A stretch of 64,000 bases of DNA from Candidatus Fredericiella danica (GCA_016713335.1 JADJPH010000036.1:25054-89053), one strand, 5' to 3'; numbered from the stretch's first letter, positions 10,501 through 19,271 are shown. Numbers and translations are program-made. Notes: generated from the letters alone by a model not told the origin.

Positions 10501-11801
10501 GGTGACCCCGACGCCCAAGGTGATCGAAACTGCCACGGCTACTTCGGCGCCGGCCGCAACGGCGGCGAACACACCCGAGCCGACGCCCACTACAGCGCCA
10601 GGCGCCACGGCCACCGCTACGGCGATACCGACAACTGCGGCGCCGAAGGTAATCGTTACTGCCACTGCAACGCCATTGCCCACTGCAACGGCGTCGGACA
10701 CGCCTGTGCCTGCGCCCACGGCGACGGCGATACCACCAACTGTGACAAACACACCGGTTCCAACCGCAACGCCAGGCGCAACACCCACCGAGAAACCAAC
10801 GGCCTTGCCACCGACGGCCACGAAACCCGTGGCGCCAACGGCAACCCCGACAACGAGGCCAACCCTGGCGCCGGCTCCCTACTGCCAGCACGCCGAAGGC
10901 CGCAACGGCGTCCCAACCGCGCCGACGCAACAGACACGGTGGTTCCCCGGCGACACCGACAGCGAAACCAACCTTGCAGCCGGCGCCCCGTCCGCCCGCC
11001 GCAGCAACTGCAACCGGCGTTCCCACTTTGGGCAGCGGTCCTCGGCGGCACTCCGGGCGGGGTCGGGTGCTCTGAAGCATGCGGCTGGAGTCCACGGCAG
11101 CAGCAGGGACGCCGGCGACGATTGTTGCGTCATCCCCAGTTGCGACCGCTGCCTCGACGCCAGCGCCAGGTGCTACTGCGGTGACGACCGGCATTGCAAC
11201 GCCAACCGCGATATCGACGGTGACGACGGTCGCTGCATCGCCAACTACAGCCAGCACCACCACGCCTGACCCTGCACCAACACAGGCTGAGGCGCCGGTC
11301 GCGGCAACCACTGCCACACCGGAATCGAGCACTACGCTGCCTGCAAGCACACCCACGAATGCGAGCAGCGCGTCGCAGCCCACACAATCAACTCCGGCGC
11401 CTGGTGCGCCCGAAACTGCCACACCGGAGGCGACGGCGATCGCCGGGCAGCCGGCTGTTACGGTGACCCCTGCGTTGACAGCGACTGCGTCTAGCGATGC
11501 GGCAATCACCCCGGTGCCGTCGATCACGGAGACTGCGGTTGTATCGGCGACGGCTGGCATCGCTGCGCAAGCAACGCCCCGCAGCGCAGTGGAAGCAACT
11601 GCCACGGTGGAGACTGAAAACCTGGGGACGGGGACCGAAGAAGACGGATTGGCGCCACCCGTGTCACCGGATGATCTACCTGCCACCGGGGCAGAGGTGG
11701 GCGGGGGAGCCACACCGCTGCTGGTGGCGTCGGCCGTGGTCGGCCTGTTGTTGGGGTGGACCTATGTGTCGCGTCGCCGGTGCAATGACCGGCACTCGTA
11801 G
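7513..11801 (+). CDS. Giant Pro/Thr-rich surface protein with Ig-like modules and C-terminal LPATG sorting signal (multiple frame breaks)
   Basis: One gene of roughly 1,430 residues when frames are joined. After a short basic N-terminus comes a hydrophobic signal or anchor segment (FIVVVALAVLAIFLLLVLSW, residues 18-37). Three or four beta-sandwich modules follow, each with a GxAxPGxxVxxxxDG start and a later GxWxxTVxVxxPGxYxLTVRALD pattern (about 7740-8530 and 8890-9120). They are joined and followed by a long Pro/Thr/Ala linker up to about 11640. The end carries DDLPATGAEVGGG (LPATG at 11676-11690), a hydrophobic span and YVSRRR, the classic sortase signal, so the protein should be covalently attached outside the cell. 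The frame moves between all three registers at least seven times (near 8515, 8880, 9350, 10150-10240, 10490, 10900-11070). No sortase gene is in the window. Confidence 0.75.
9140..11640 (+). repeat. Low-complexity Pro/Thr/Ala codon repeat of the surface-protein stalk
   Basis: About 2.5 kb of degenerate repeats encoding TPTATxTPxPTAT-like units (for example PLPTATATETATPEPT). The reverse strand is correspondingly Val/Gly-rich and gives long spurious open frames. The repeat nature probably explains why frame breaks concentrate here. Confidence 0.85.
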
Positions 11802-11804
11802 AAA

Positions 11805-12698
11805 TCAGTACAAATCGTCAGTCAACCCAGCTTCGAGTTCATCCAAGATGTAGTGCCGGGCCGTCGTCTCGAGGCGCTTGTGTCCCAGCGCCTTCTGCGC
11901 CATGCGCAGATTCTTGCGTGCCAACTGGGTGCCGACAAAGCGTCGAAAATCGTGGGGCTTCACGTCATCCATGCCATTGCCGCCCGCATACTTGCGCACC
12001 ACACGCCACACCGAGACCACCGACATGGCCCGGGTTGATGCCCGCTGGCCACGGCCGTCAAAGGCGGTAAATATGTAGTCGCTGGTGACAGGGCGGGCCT
12101 TGAGCCAGGCCGCAATGTGTTGGAAAGCCTCGCGGCTTAGCGGCACTTCACGCCACTCCACGTCATTCTTACTCAGCACCGAAACCACATAGCTGTTGCC
12201 TTTGGGCTTGATCTGTTCTTGTTTCAGCCCGGTGATTTCGCTGACGCGCATCCCGCTGCTGGCCATCGTGGCGAGCAGGGCGGTGTCGCGGAGACCGATG
12301 AGCACCGCCACATCGGGGGCATCACAGACCTGACGCATCTCTTCGGGTTCGATGCGCACGCGGGACTTGGCCTTGACCCGATTCTTCAGCGCTGCGATTT
12401 TGACGCCGTTGACGTGGTCAAACGCGGCGGCGAGTTCGACGTCGACGTACCCCTGGGAGGCCGCTTCACGCATTAGCCGCTTGACCGCACTCAGCATCCG
12501 GTTGATGGTGTTGGGGCTCATCTCGGTTTCGTTCGCCAGGTGGGCGCGCCAGCGGGCGAGGGTGACCGGGTCGATGGCGGCGAGGAACGAGCCTGCATAG
12601 GCCATATAGGTGGCGAAGTCCCGGCGGTACATATTGATACTGGACGGCGCCAGTTGGCCGGCCAGGATGCTGGCATCAAAGGTGGCGATCATCGCCAC
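11805..12698 (-). CDS. Tyrosine recombinase / site-specific integrase (XerC/D-like)
   Basis: Catalyses site-specific strand exchange. An N-terminal SAM-like core-binding domain (about residues 10-100, SSINMYRRDFATYMAYAG) precedes the catalytic domain with Arg in SSGMRVSEITGL, Lys in VLSKNDVEWREV, H-x-x-R in VKPHDFRRFVGTQ, HK in LGHKRLETTARHYILDEL and the tyrosine nucleophile. At 297 residues it has XerC/D size. The secure frame starts at a GTG at 12698, but a GGAG Shine-Dalgarno (12784-12787) precedes an ATG at 12775 whose frame (MRKVPLLDTEGMPPALPI) runs up to 12700. The native protein may therefore begin there, with one frame break. The gene is convergent with the surface-protein gene, 3 bases apart. 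It could be a lone integrase or a domesticated recombinase. Confidence 0.88.
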   Translation of the reverse strand: MAMIATFDASILAGQLAPSSINMYRRDFATYMAYAGSFLAAIDPVTLARWRAHLANETEMSPNTINRMLSAVKRLMREAASQGYVDVELAAAFDHVNGVKIAALKNRVKAKSRVRIEPEEMRQVCDAPDVAVLIGLRDTALLATMASSGMRVSEITGLKQEQIKPKGNSYVVSVLSKNDVEWREVPLSREAFQHIAAWLKARPVTSDYIFTAFDGRGQRASTRAMSVVSVWRVVRKYAGGNGMDDVKPHDFRRFVGTQLARKNLRMAQKALGHKRLETTARHYILDELEAGLTDDLY

Positions 12699-13287
12699 CT
12701 TTGTTTCGTTGCTTGTGCCGTTATTGGGAGGGCAGGGGGCATTCCCTCGGTATCTAGTAGTGGAACCTTACGCATAGTCATCACTCCGTTTTGCATTCTG
12801 ACCTTAGCTTATCATAATTAAACTTTACTGTCAAGTAGTTTATTTAACCTATTTCGGAGCTGGGGCATATTTTTGCCGTTTTGCGCCAAAAGAGGGGGGC
12901 GCTATACTAGCTGCTTCCTTAATCGATGCGCCATTACACCCAAGAAGGGCTGCGGAAACCCTCGGCCCGAGTGCTGATCCTCGTTGCTTCCGGCCGCAGC
13001 CCGCCCGCCGCGCGCCAGATTCGGCCGTCCCTCTGCTCACGGCCGGCCGTTGCGCCCCTCCCAGAACGTCGTCGTGTTTGTGTGCGTGCGGCGTAGGATT
13101 CCGGACTGAAAGGAGTCTGTCCTAGTGAGCGACCGGAGCGGGAATCCAGGGTAAGCTGGTCCATGTAGCCCCAAATATTCGGCTATGCGAAGATTCCTGG
13201 TCTCCGGACCTGGCAAGACCAATAGCGAAAAGTAAGAGTCATTTAATTACGCTATTTTTCGTAAAAAGTTGCGGCCACGTAGCGTGG
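12699..13287. other. Gene-poor, partly AT-rich interval behind the recombinase
   Basis: No convincing gene. The 12800-12850 part is AT-rich and holds TTGACA on the minus strand at 12829-12834, a possible -35 element for the recombinase, but no good -10 element at 17-bp spacing. Near 13222-13260 AATAGCG and CGCTATT form a 7-bp inverted repeat. Short minus-strand frames here are Arg/Ser/Gly-rich and look like noncoding shadow. An attachment site is possible but I cannot define one. Confidence 0.5.
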
Positions 13288-13557
13288 GTGACGCGCAACC
13301 GGCACAACGAAGCCGAACGCAACCGCCAAATCCAGCACGACGAGACGAACATGCAACAGAAGCGCACGCAGCCAGCCGCCAACAGCATCGCAAACGCCGC
13401 CAAGGCAGCAAAGAGTGATGCCCGCAGTGCCGTGGGGTTCGGAGACTGGACGGTCGTGGCAGGTTACGAGCTGATCGAGAGTTACACTATACGAAAAGAT
13501 CCCACCGCAGATCTACTCGCAAGCGTCATTGATAGAGCGCTCGCATTCGCCGGCTAG
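13288..13557 (+). CDS. Small hypothetical protein
   Basis: An 89-residue frame from a GTG at 13288, or 68 residues from the ATG at 13351. The first half is polar (Asn/Gln/Arg/Ala-rich). The second half (GFGDWTVVAGYELIESYTI) looks like an ordered strand-helix segment. There is no recognisable domain and no strong ribosome-binding site, but it is the only plausible gene between the recombinase and thrH. It may be unreal. Confidence 0.35.
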   Translation: MTRNRHNEAERNRQIQHDETNMQQKRTQPAANSIANAAKAAKSDARSAVGFGDWTVVAGYELIESYTIRKDPTADLLASVIDRALAFAG

Positions 13558-13630
13558 GGTGGTTTAAAGCATCGCATAATTGCACAACCTTGCTATGCGA
13601 AAATATGTTGGTTGCGCTGCTCACGCATTG

Positions 13631-13659
13631 GCAATTGACCGATGATAATTGACGATTGC
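13631..13659. repeat. Degenerate CAATTGACC-type palindrome
   Basis: An imperfect palindrome, GCAATTGACCGAT facing AATTGACGATTGC, in the noncoding gap before thrH. It shares the CAATTGACC core with the elements at 15537, 35818 and 51767. Confidence 0.4.
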
Positions 13660-13756
13660 AGCTAGTCTTCCCCTACCTCGGTTTGCCCCTCACGCGTTCG
13701 GTTGGTACACTTCGTGGCGCTTCACATCCAGCACACGCACGAGAGGACCCGCACGC

Positions 13757-14377
13757 ATGCACGCGCCCGCAACGCCCAACCGCCCCCTCCTGATCGCCGC
13801 CGATCTGGAAGGTGTCTTTTTACCGGAGATTTGGATCGCCGTCGCCGAACGCACCGGGCTGCCCGAACTGCGCCGGACTACGCGTGATGTGCCGGATTAT
13901 TCCGCCCTGATGCGGTATCGAATGGACATTCTCGAGCAGCACAAACTGACCCTCGCCGATATCCAGGCCGTGATCGCCACCATGGACCCACTGCCGGGTG
14001 CAGCCGCCTTTTTGGATGATCTCCGGCGACGTGCCCAGGTCGTCATCATCACCGATAGTTTCTATGAGTTCGTGACGCCCTTTCTCCCAAAGCTCCACTA
14101 CCCTGCCCTGTTTGCTCACCAACTCGAAGTCGATGCCCGCGGCATGCTGGCCGGCTTCCGGCTCCGCACCGACGACGGTAAGCGCAAGGCCGCCGAGGCC
14201 TTTCGTGGCCTCGGCTTCCACGTGATCGGCATCGGCGACTCGTACAACGATGTCCGCATGCTGGCTGCCGCCAATCAAGGCATCCTCTTCCGTCCGCCCG
14301 CCAACGTCATCGCCGAGTTCCCGGAATTCCCGATCGCCCAAAGCTATGAAGATTTGAATTCGTTGATTGATGGCTGA
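13757..14377 (+). CDS. thrH: HAD hydrolase, ThrH-type phosphoserine phosphatase/homoserine phosphotransferase
   Basis: Haloacid dehalogenase-fold phosphatase. The ThrH hallmark IAADLEGVFLPEIWIAVAER carries the nucleophile region DLEG, where ThrH enzymes use D-x-E in place of the usual D-x-D. VVIITDSFYEFVTPF supplies motif II, GKRKAAEAF the motif III Lys, and GIGDSYNDVRMLAAA motif IV. The length of about 206 residues fits ThrH, which makes serine from phosphoserine and can transfer phosphate to homoserine. I chose the ATG at 13757 because homology begins shortly after it, although the frame is open further upstream. It is separated from ferritin by 142 bases and is probably transcribed alone. 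A generic HAD phosphatase remains possible. Confidence 0.8.
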   Translation: MHAPATPNRPLLIAADLEGVFLPEIWIAVAERTGLPELRRTTRDVPDYSALMRYRMDILEQHKLTLADIQAVIATMDPLPGAAAFLDDLRRRAQVVIITDSFYEFVTPFLPKLHYPALFAHQLEVDARGMLAGFRLRTDDGKRKAAEAFRGLGFHVIGIGDSYNDVRMLAAANQGILFRPPANVIAEFPEFPIAQSYEDLNSLIDG

Positions 14378-14519
14378 CAGCCAGGTGCGCAGGCAGGATT
14401 ACAGAATCAAAGCCAATCGTTTGCTATGTTCTTTATAGTGCACAACGTATATTTCACATCATTTCATCCATTCAATGCCCGGCACGGCAAGAGTCACGGC
14501 AGGAAGGATCCATAAACCG

Positions 14520-15008
14520 ATGATTAGCGAGACTTTACAAAAGGCGATGAACGCCCAGGTCACCAAGGAATTCTATGCGTCGCAGCTCTACCTGGCGATG
14601 TCCGCGCACTTTGAGGCGGTCAACCTGCGCGGCTTCGCGCACTGGATGCGCGTCCAGAGCGACGAGGAGCGTGGTCACGCCCTGCGTTTCTTTGACTATG
14701 TGCTGGAGCGCGGTGGGTCCGCCGAGTTGGGTGCAGTGGACGCACCACCGGCTGAGTTTGGCGCCCCCATCGAGATCTTCAAGGAGGCGCTGGGCCACGA
14801 ACAGAAGGTGACTGCGTCGATCAACGCCATCTACGCGCTGGCGCTCAAGGAAAACGACTACGCGGCCCAGGCCTTCCTCCAGTGGTTTGTATCCGAACAG
14901 GTCGAAGAGGAGGCGAATGCCACGGAAATGATCGATCGGCTGCACATGGCCGGCGACAACAGCGCCGCGCTGCTGATGCTCGACAGCGAGGTAAAGGCAC
15001 GGGCGTGA
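14520..15008 (+). CDS. ftn: Non-haem ferritin
   Basis: Iron-storage protein that oxidises Fe(II) and stores it in a 24-mer shell. At 162 residues it has FtnA size. The ferroxidase ligands sit in KEFYASQLYLAMSAHFE (first Glu), QSDEERGHALRFFDYV (E-x2-H) and SEQVEEEANATEMI (Glu). An AGGAAGG ribosome-binding site precedes the ATG at 14520. The stop overlaps the GTG start of flavodoxin (GTGA), so the two are translationally coupled. With the downstream iron-type ABC transporter this looks like an iron-management cluster. Confidence 0.93.
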   Translation: MISETLQKAMNAQVTKEFYASQLYLAMSAHFEAVNLRGFAHWMRVQSDEERGHALRFFDYVLERGGSAELGAVDAPPAEFGAPIEIFKEALGHEQKVTASINAIYALALKENDYAAQAFLQWFVSEQVEEEANATEMIDRLHMAGDNSAALLMLDSEVKARA

Positions 15009-15493
15009 CGCCGGTCGGCATTTTCTATGGCAGCACGGACGGCGCAACGGCCCGGATTGCGCAACTGATGAAGGAAAAGCTCGAACAACTGCTCGCGGGA
15101 GAACGTGAGCCGGACGTCGAGCTTTTCGATATTGCGCAATCCGGGCTTGCGCCATTCGCCCGTTTCGAATGGCTAATCCTTGGCGTGCCAACCTGGAACA
15201 CGGGTCAATTGCAGCGCGACTGGGAACGCGTGCTCCCTGAGTTGGCCGGCATAGATCTGCCTGGAAAACGCGTGGCGATCTTCGGTCTGGGTGACCAGGT
15301 GGGCTACCCTGCGACCTTTGTCGACGCGATGTTCTTTGTGGCTGACTATGTGCGCACCGCCGGCGCAGCACTGCTTGGCGCCTGGCCCATCGACGGCTAT
15401 GAATTTGTGAATTCGTGGGCGGTCGAAGACGGGCAGTTCCTTGGCCTGGTGCTGGACGAACACTCGCAAGCCGATCTGACGGCCGCGGGTTGA
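15005..15493 (+). CDS. fldA: Flavodoxin
   Basis: Small FMN electron carrier that often replaces ferredoxin when iron is short. The FMN phosphate loop is IFYGSTDGATARIA, the first isoalloxazine loop LGVPTWNTGQLQRDW, and the second FGLGDQVGYPATFVDA. At 162 residues it belongs to the short-to-middle FldA size class, and the C-terminal VLDEHSQADLT matches the family. It starts at a GTG overlapping the ferritin stop, which ties its expression to iron storage. No reductase partner is adjacent. Confidence 0.92.
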   Translation: MTPVGIFYGSTDGATARIAQLMKEKLEQLLAGEREPDVELFDIAQSGLAPFARFEWLILGVPTWNTGQLQRDWERVLPELAGIDLPGKRVAIFGLGDQVGYPATFVDAMFFVADYVRTAGAALLGAWPIDGYEFVNSWAVEDGQFLGLVLDEHSQADLTAAG

Positions 15494-15536
15494 GCGGTGG
15501 TTGCAGCAGTTGATCGTCGAGTCAGGCGAGCCTTCA

Positions 15537-15580
15537 TTGACAATTGACCGTTAACGGTTGACAATTGACCGTTGACAATT
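15537..15580. repeat. Tandem TTGACAATTGACCGTT repeat
   Basis: Two copies of a 21-base unit starting TTGACAATTGACCGTT, at 15537 and 15558, the second diverging after 16 bases. It lies between flavodoxin and the membrane protein. The unit contains the CAATTGACC half-site seen in the palindromes at 35818 and 51767. Confidence 0.65.
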
Positions 15581-15614
15581 AGTTCAAGGACAAACGAGTA
15601 TTTTGAGGTGACGT

Positions 15615-16127
15615 GTGACGGCATCTTCGCAGCCGCCGGTTCCTCCCCCGCCGCTCAGCAAACGCGATTCGCTCTGGGCTAATTTTATCAGCCCGATCGG
15701 TCACGTCCTGGCTTTCTTCTATCCACTCCTCGCCATTTCGACGGGAGCCCGGGCGATCTACCAGCTCTTTTTCAAACAAGGGGTTACGAACTATCTTCCC
15801 GTCTACTTGACTGCGATCGCCGCCGGGATCTACCTGGTGGCTTCCGTCGGCTTTGTCTACCGCCGGCGCTGGACCTGGTGGCTCTCGGTCGTCCTGTTGG
15901 CGATCGAGACGCTGTTTGCCATTACAGTTGGTGCGCTCAGCATCACGCAGCCGGAAGTCATCGGTCACACCGTCTGGAGTCGTTTTGGCATTGACTACGG
16001 CTTCCTCCCCATGTTGCTCCCTCTCTTCGGGTTGATCTGGCTCCTTTGGCCGCAGACGATGGAGGCCTACGGCATCCGTCGCAAGCCCACCAGCACAGGC
16101 GCATCCTCACCGGAAACGGGACTTTGA
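15615..16127 (+). CDS. Hypothetical four-helix membrane protein
   Basis: A 170-residue integral membrane protein of unknown function. A proline-rich cytoplasmic start (PPVPPPPLSKRD) is followed by about four hydrophobic spans (near residues 28-48, 62-82, 88-112 and 130-150) and a polar tail. It begins at a GTG at 15615. Its TGA overlaps the ATG of the ABC permease (TGATG), so it is translated with the transporter and may be an accessory part of it. I recognise no named domain. Confidence 0.7.
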   Translation: MTASSQPPVPPPPLSKRDSLWANFISPIGHVLAFFYPLLAISTGARAIYQLFFKQGVTNYLPVYLTAIAAGIYLVASVGFVYRRRWTWWLSVVLLAIETLFAITVGALSITQPEVIGHTVWSRFGIDYGFLPMLLPLFGLIWLLWPQTMEAYGIRRKPTSTGASSPETGL

Positions 16128-17767
16128 TGGAATTCGCACCTTCTTCGCCGCCCGTGCGGCCAGAATCAACCGCGCGGGTTGCCATCAAGGGCAAACGACT
16201 CGGCGCGCCACGCTTGCTGGTGGGCATTGCCAGCATGGTTGGGTTGGCGATGCTGCTGCCGCTTGCCTATTTGGTCCTTCGCACGCTCGAATTGGGGCCG
16301 GCTCAGATCGTCGAAACCATCTTCAGCGCCCGCATGTTGCAGGTGACGTGGAATAGCGTGTTGCTGGCGGCGTTGGTCACGATGATTTCGCTGTTGATTT
16401 CGGTCCCGCTTGCCTGGTTGACCGTACGGACCGATCTGCCCTGGCGAGGCATGTGGAGCATTGTGCTTACGCTACCACTCGTGATTCCCACCTACGTTGG
16501 CGCCTATGCGTTGGTCAGTATGATGGGACCGCGCGGCATTCTTCAGGGGTGGCTGGAGCCTTTGGGGGTGCAACGCTTGCCGTCAATCTACGGTCTCCCC
16601 GGTGCGGTCTGGGCGCTCACGATCTTCAGTTACCCCTATCTGTTTCTGAGCCTGCGCGCCGGGCTCTACAACCTGGATCCTGCACTTGAGGAGGCGGCGC
16701 GCAGCCTGGGGCTTGGTCCCTGGCGCACCTTCTGGCGTGTCATTCTGCCTGCGCTCCGCCCCGCCCTGGTCTCCGGCGTGTTGCTACTCTCACTCTATGT
16801 CCTGAGCGACTTTGGCGCCGTCTCGCTGGTGCGTTACAACAGTTTCACCCGCGCCATCTATATCGCCTATCAGGGCAGCCTTGACCGCAGCCAGGCGGCG
16901 TTGCTCTCACTGGTGCTGGTTGCGCTGACGATCCTGCTATTGGTTGGTGCGCGCACGATCCAGGGTCGCCACCGCTACCATCGCACCGGCAGCGGCGCGG
17001 CGCGGCGGCAGCGCCCCATCAAGCTGGGTGCATGGCGGTGGCCTGCGCTCCTGCTCTGCGTGGCCGTGGCAGGTGCCTCATTGGTGTTCCCGATCGGTGT
17101 GATTGTTTACTGGCTGGTGCGTGGGCTTGGCTCCGGTGAAATGGTAGCGTCGGTCTGGGTTGAGGTTGTAAACAGCGTCTACGTCTCCTTCTTGGCGGCG
17201 GGTGTGGCGGTGCTTGGCGCCATCCCGGTGGCCTATTACGCCGTCCGCTATCCTTCAACCTACAGCGGTTGGGTCGGGCGCGCAGCCTATCTGGGCTATG
17301 CGTTGCCCGGGATCGTGATCGCCCTGAGCCTGGTATTTTTCGGCGCCAATTACATCCCGATCCTGTACCAGACCCTGGCTATGCTGATTTTTGGCTATAC
17401 CGTCCGCTTTCTACCGCAGGCGTTGGCTATGCTGCGCACCGGGCTGCTCCAGATCAGCCCGCGGCTTGAGGAAGCCGCGCGCAGCCTCGGGTTGAATCGC
17501 CGGCGTACGCTCGGGCGCGTCACCCTACCACTGCTCCGACCCGGCATCTGGGCAGGCGCCGCCCTGGTCTTCCTGACGACCATCAAGGAGTTGCCGGTGA
17601 CCTTGCTGCTCAGTCCGACAGGCTTCACGACGTTGGCCGTCGAAATCTGGTCGGCGACAAGCGAAGCGTTCTATGCCCGCGCCGCGGTCCCTGCCTTGCT
17701 GCTGGTGGCGGTTTCGGCGTTGTCGATCTTCATTATTCTGGGGCAGGAGGAACGTGCACAGCTATGA
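16127..17767 (+). CDS. Iron(III)-type ABC transporter permease (FbpB-like, double permease)
   Basis: Inner-membrane permease of about 546 residues with two fused permease halves, as in FbpB/SfuB and ThiP. Each half carries an EAA loop: LEEAARSLGLGPWRTFWRVI (about residue 190) and LEEAARSLGLNRRRTLGRVT (about residue 450), with about 12 membrane spans in all. The ATG at 16127 overlaps the upstream stop, and the end overlaps the ATPase start by 4 bases. Ferritin and flavodoxin upstream favour iron as substrate, but thiamine or another small solute is possible. The periplasmic-type binding protein is not in this cluster. Confidence 0.87.
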   Translation: MEFAPSSPPVRPESTARVAIKGKRLGAPRLLVGIASMVGLAMLLPLAYLVLRTLELGPAQIVETIFSARMLQVTWNSVLLAALVTMISLLISVPLAWLTVRTDLPWRGMWSIVLTLPLVIPTYVGAYALVSMMGPRGILQGWLEPLGVQRLPSIYGLPGAVWALTIFSYPYLFLSLRAGLYNLDPALEEAARSLGLGPWRTFWRVILPALRPALVSGVLLLSLYVLSDFGAVSLVRYNSFTRAIYIAYQGSLDRSQAALLSLVLVALTILLLVGARTIQGRHRYHRTGSGAARRQRPIKLGAWRWPALLLCVAVAGASLVFPIGVIVYWLVRGLGSGEMVASVWVEVVNSVYVSFLAAGVAVLGAIPVAYYAVRYPSTYSGWVGRAAYLGYALPGIVIALSLVFFGANYIPILYQTLAMLIFGYTVRFLPQALAMLRTGLLQISPRLEEAARSLGLNRRRTLGRVTLPLLRPGIWAGAALVFLTTIKELPVTLLLSPTGFTTLAVEIWSATSEAFYARAAVPALLLVAVSALSIFIILGQEERAQL

Positions 17768-18804
17768 TGGCGAACCCTGACGCGCCTGGCATCCGACTCG
17801 AGCAAGTCGTCAAGCGCTTTGGCGACGTAGAGGCAGTCAATGGCGTTTCGCTCACCCTGCCCCGGGGTAAACTGCTTGCGCTGCTGGGGCCAAGCGGCTG
17901 CGGCAAGACGACGACGCTGCGCCTCATTGCCGGCTTTGAGGCGCTTGACAGTGGGTTGATCGAGATCGGCGGCACGCCGGTCGCGGATGGCCGGCGCGCC
18001 CTGCCGCCGGAAAAGCGCCGGATAGGCATGGTCTTTCAAGAGTACGCGCTCTTCCCCCACCTGACGGTCGAGCAGAACATCCGCTTTGGCCTGCACCACT
18101 ACGCAGGTGATCCCGTCCAGCGCACGTCAACCGTAATGGAATTGGTTGGCCTCGATGGCCTGGCCAGGCGCGCGCCACACGAACTGAGCGGCGGCCAACA
18201 GCAGCGCGTTGCGCTGGCGCGTGCGTTGGCGCCGGAGCCAGACGTGGTGCTGCTGGACGAGCCATTCTCAAATCTGGATGCCGGGTTGCGTGTCCGGGTA
18301 CGGGCAGAGGTGCGTACGATTTTGCAGAATGCGGGTGCAACGGCCGTCTTTGTGACCCATGATCAGGAAGAAGCCATGAGTATGGTGGATCTGGTGGCGG
18401 TGATGCTGGGCGGCGCCGTGCAGCAGATGGCGACGCCGCAACAACTCTATCATCAACCGGCGACGCGTGCAGTGGCCGAATTCATCGGTGACGCCAATTT
18501 CTTGCCCGGGAGCGCCCACGGTCAGACCGTCGAGACCGAATTGGGGCAGCTATACCTGCAGTTCACCGGTAGTGGTCAGATGGATGTACTGGTGCGTCCG
18601 GAAAATGTCACCGTGAAGCCCGCGCCGGCTACCTCAGGCGCAAGAATCAAACGGGTGCTCTTTTTTGGTCACGATCAACTGGTGACCGTACAGTTGCCGT
18701 CCGGCAGGCTGCTAGACGCACGGGTCAGTCCGATCTACAATTTCGCCATTGGCCAACCGGTGAATGTAGCTGTCAACGGTTTGGTAATGGCTTATCCTCA
18801 CTAA
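17764..18804 (+). CDS. Iron(III)-type ABC transporter ATP-binding protein (FbpC-like)
   Basis: Energy-coupling ATPase of the transporter, 346 residues. Walker A is GPSGCGKTTT, the Q-loop FQEYALFPHLTVEQN, the signature LSGGQQQRVALARAL, Walker B VVLLDEPFSNLD and the H-loop VFVTHDQEEAM. From about residue 240 a TOBE-like regulatory domain (DVLVRPENVTVKPAP) follows, as in FbpC, PotA and CysA. It overlaps the permease end by 4 bases (ATGA). rpiB begins 21 bases downstream, perhaps in the same transcript. Confidence 0.9.
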   Translation: MMANPDAPGIRLEQVVKRFGDVEAVNGVSLTLPRGKLLALLGPSGCGKTTTLRLIAGFEALDSGLIEIGGTPVADGRRALPPEKRRIGMVFQEYALFPHLTVEQNIRFGLHHYAGDPVQRTSTVMELVGLDGLARRAPHELSGGQQQRVALARALAPEPDVVLLDEPFSNLDAGLRVRVRAEVRTILQNAGATAVFVTHDQEEAMSMVDLVAVMLGGAVQQMATPQQLYHQPATRAVAEFIGDANFLPGSAHGQTVETELGQLYLQFTGSGQMDVLVRPENVTVKPAPATSGARIKRVLFFGHDQLVTVQLPSGRLLDARVSPIYNFAIGQPVNVAVNGLVMAYPH

Positions 18805-18824
18805 CGCAGGAAGAAGGAAACAAA

Positions 18825-19271
18825 ATGAAAGTTGCCGTTGGGTCAGACCATGCTGGTTTCCCGCTCAAGCCCATCGTCGTCGACGAACTACAGTCAATCG
18901 GCGTCGAAGTGACCGACAAGGGCACTTATAGCCTGGATCGCGTTGACTTCCCCGATTTTGCAGCGCTGGTGGGACGCGCCATACAGAACGGTGAAGTGGA
19001 TCGCGGTATTCTCATCTGCGGCAGTGGCGTCGGCGTCTGCATTGCGGCCAACAAGATGCATGGCATTCGCGCTTCGGTCACGCACGACACCTACAGTGCG
19101 CATCAGGGGGTCGAGCACGATGGCATGAATGTCATGTGCCTTGGCTCGCGGATCATTGGCGAAGAAGTTGCGCGCGAGTTGGTGCGTTCGTTTATCGGCG
19201 CCGAATTCCAGGCCGAAGACCGTTTTATCAACCGCGTCAACAAGATCGCGGCGCTTGAGGCAGAACGATAA
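18825..19271 (+). CDS. rpiB: Ribose-5-phosphate isomerase B
   Basis: Interconverts ribose 5-phosphate and ribulose 5-phosphate in the pentose phosphate pathway. The 148-residue protein has the family start KVAVGSDHAGFPLK, the catalytic Cys loop ILICGSGVGVCIAANK and HDTYSAHQGVEHDGMNVMCL with the phosphate-binding residues. AGGAAGAAGG precedes the ATG. It is followed about 120 bases later by zwf, another pentose phosphate gene. Identification is firm. Confidence 0.95.
   Translation: MKVAVGSDHAGFPLKPIVVDELQSIGVEVTDKGTYSLDRVDFPDFAALVGRAIQNGEVDRGILICGSGVGVCIAANKMHGIRASVTHDTYSAHQGVEHDGMNVMCLGSRIIGEEVARELVRSFIGAEFQAEDRFINRVNKIAALEAER

Noticed and set aside
9140..11640. Repeat-rich region considered as a CRISPR array
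   Set aside because: Units are degenerate, have no constant repeat length or spacers, and translate as a Pro/Thr linker; no cas genes nearby.
12806..12834. TTGACA as a promoter for the recombinase
   Set aside because: At the proper 17-base spacing the -10 is TAAGCT, a poor match; the better TATGAT is only 12 bases away. Not called as a feature.
12849..13222. Three overlapping minus-strand frames behind the recombinase
   Set aside because: Arg/Ser/Gly-rich composition, no ribosome-binding site and no domain; likely noncoding.
13180..13600. Recurring CTATGCGAA words considered as recombinase att sites
   Set aside because: The same word also occurs inside genes near 34049 and 40803, and no crossover-like flanks are shared.
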